The notes beneath the pieces were generated by a model that saw nothing but the letters and a program-made list of their open reading frames with translations, did no database searches and was not told the origin of the DNA. A stretch of 5,855 nucleotides of DNA, taken from assembly GCA_902773395.1 (NCBI GenBank), contig CACYEJ010000290.1, positions 1-5,855 on the forward strand, written 5' to 3'. The translations under genes were made by a program, and so were the position numbers. Below, one piece after another: positions 5,755-5,855 of the stretch; positions within the stretch are counted from its first letter, which is position 1; every line of letters begins with the position of its first letter. This DNA comes from an uncultured Ruminococcus sp. Its GTDB lineage: Bacteria > Bacillota_A > Clostridia > Oscillospirales > Acutalibacteraceae.

Positions 5755-5855
5755 GCCTGAGCAGACTGAACAGTTGCGGGTACAAAACCGAAAGGTTGTA
5801 TGCGAGGAAAGTCCGAGCTCCGCAGGGCAGAATAACGGCTAACGGCCGCCGGGGG
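5755..5855 (+). ncRNA. rnpB: RNase P RNA, 5' portion (class A type), truncated by the window end
   Basis: This is the catalytic RNA of RNase P, which trims the 5' leader from tRNA precursors. The universal conserved region I (P4 strand) GAGGAAAGTCC is at 5804-5814, followed by GAGCTCCGCAGGGCAG, which aligns with the Escherichia coli GGGCTCCATAGGGCAG. Upstream is a P3-like hairpin, with AACC (5786-5789), a GAAA tetraloop and GGTT (5794-5797), continued by TAC (5781-5783) pairing with GTA (5798-5800). Downstream, CGGCTAACGGCCG resembles the P8 hairpin region. These features resemble class A RNA rather than the Bacillus type B. About 100 bases of an expected 350-400 are visible. The 5' end is set from the promoter and may be off by a few bases. 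Confidence 0.93.

Overview
The window looks like chromosomal DNA of a low-GC, Gram-positive anaerobe of the class Clostridia, most likely a gut Ruminococcus or another member of the Oscillospiraceae. This is judged from AT-rich codon use, AAGGAG-type ribosome binding sites, a lipoprotein NagZ of the Gram-positive two-domain type, a membrane-anchored ECF-like sigma factor of a kind I associate with gut Clostridia, and an intergenic repeat typical of those genomes. No database search was possible, so the taxonomic call is an inference.

Layout: all genes lie on the + strand. Bases 1-245 hold no gene. They begin with the cut end of a GC-rich palindromic repeat, followed by small inverted and direct repeats and a long AT-rich leader. 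Bases 246-1184 encode a six-helix membrane protein of the DUF624/YesL type with a charged cytoplasmic tail, closed by a good intrinsic terminator at 1198-1227. Bases 1228-1358 are an AT-rich promoter region. Bases 1359-3665 encode a 768-residue protein that joins an ECF-like sigma factor (regions 2 and 4), one transmembrane helix and a roughly 460-residue extracytoplasmic part. Sixteen bases later, at 3682-5667, comes a lipoprotein glycoside hydrolase family 3 enzyme of the NagZ clade. After a weak hairpin and a near-consensus promoter (TTGACA, 17 bases, TACAAT), the 5' part of the RNase P RNA gene (rnpB) begins at about 5755 and runs off the window.

How the genes may work together: the sigma factor and the NagZ-like lipoprotein are close enough to be one operon. 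The sigma protein puts its promoter-recognition domains in the cytoplasm and its unknown domains outside, and the lipoprotein should sit on the outer face of the same membrane and cleave N-acetylglucosamine from peptidoglycan fragments. A plausible but unproven reading is a one-polypeptide envelope-sensing regulator that is co-expressed with a cell-wall recycling enzyme. The DUF624 gene has its own terminator and appears to be a separate unit. rnpB is a housekeeping gene with its own promoter.
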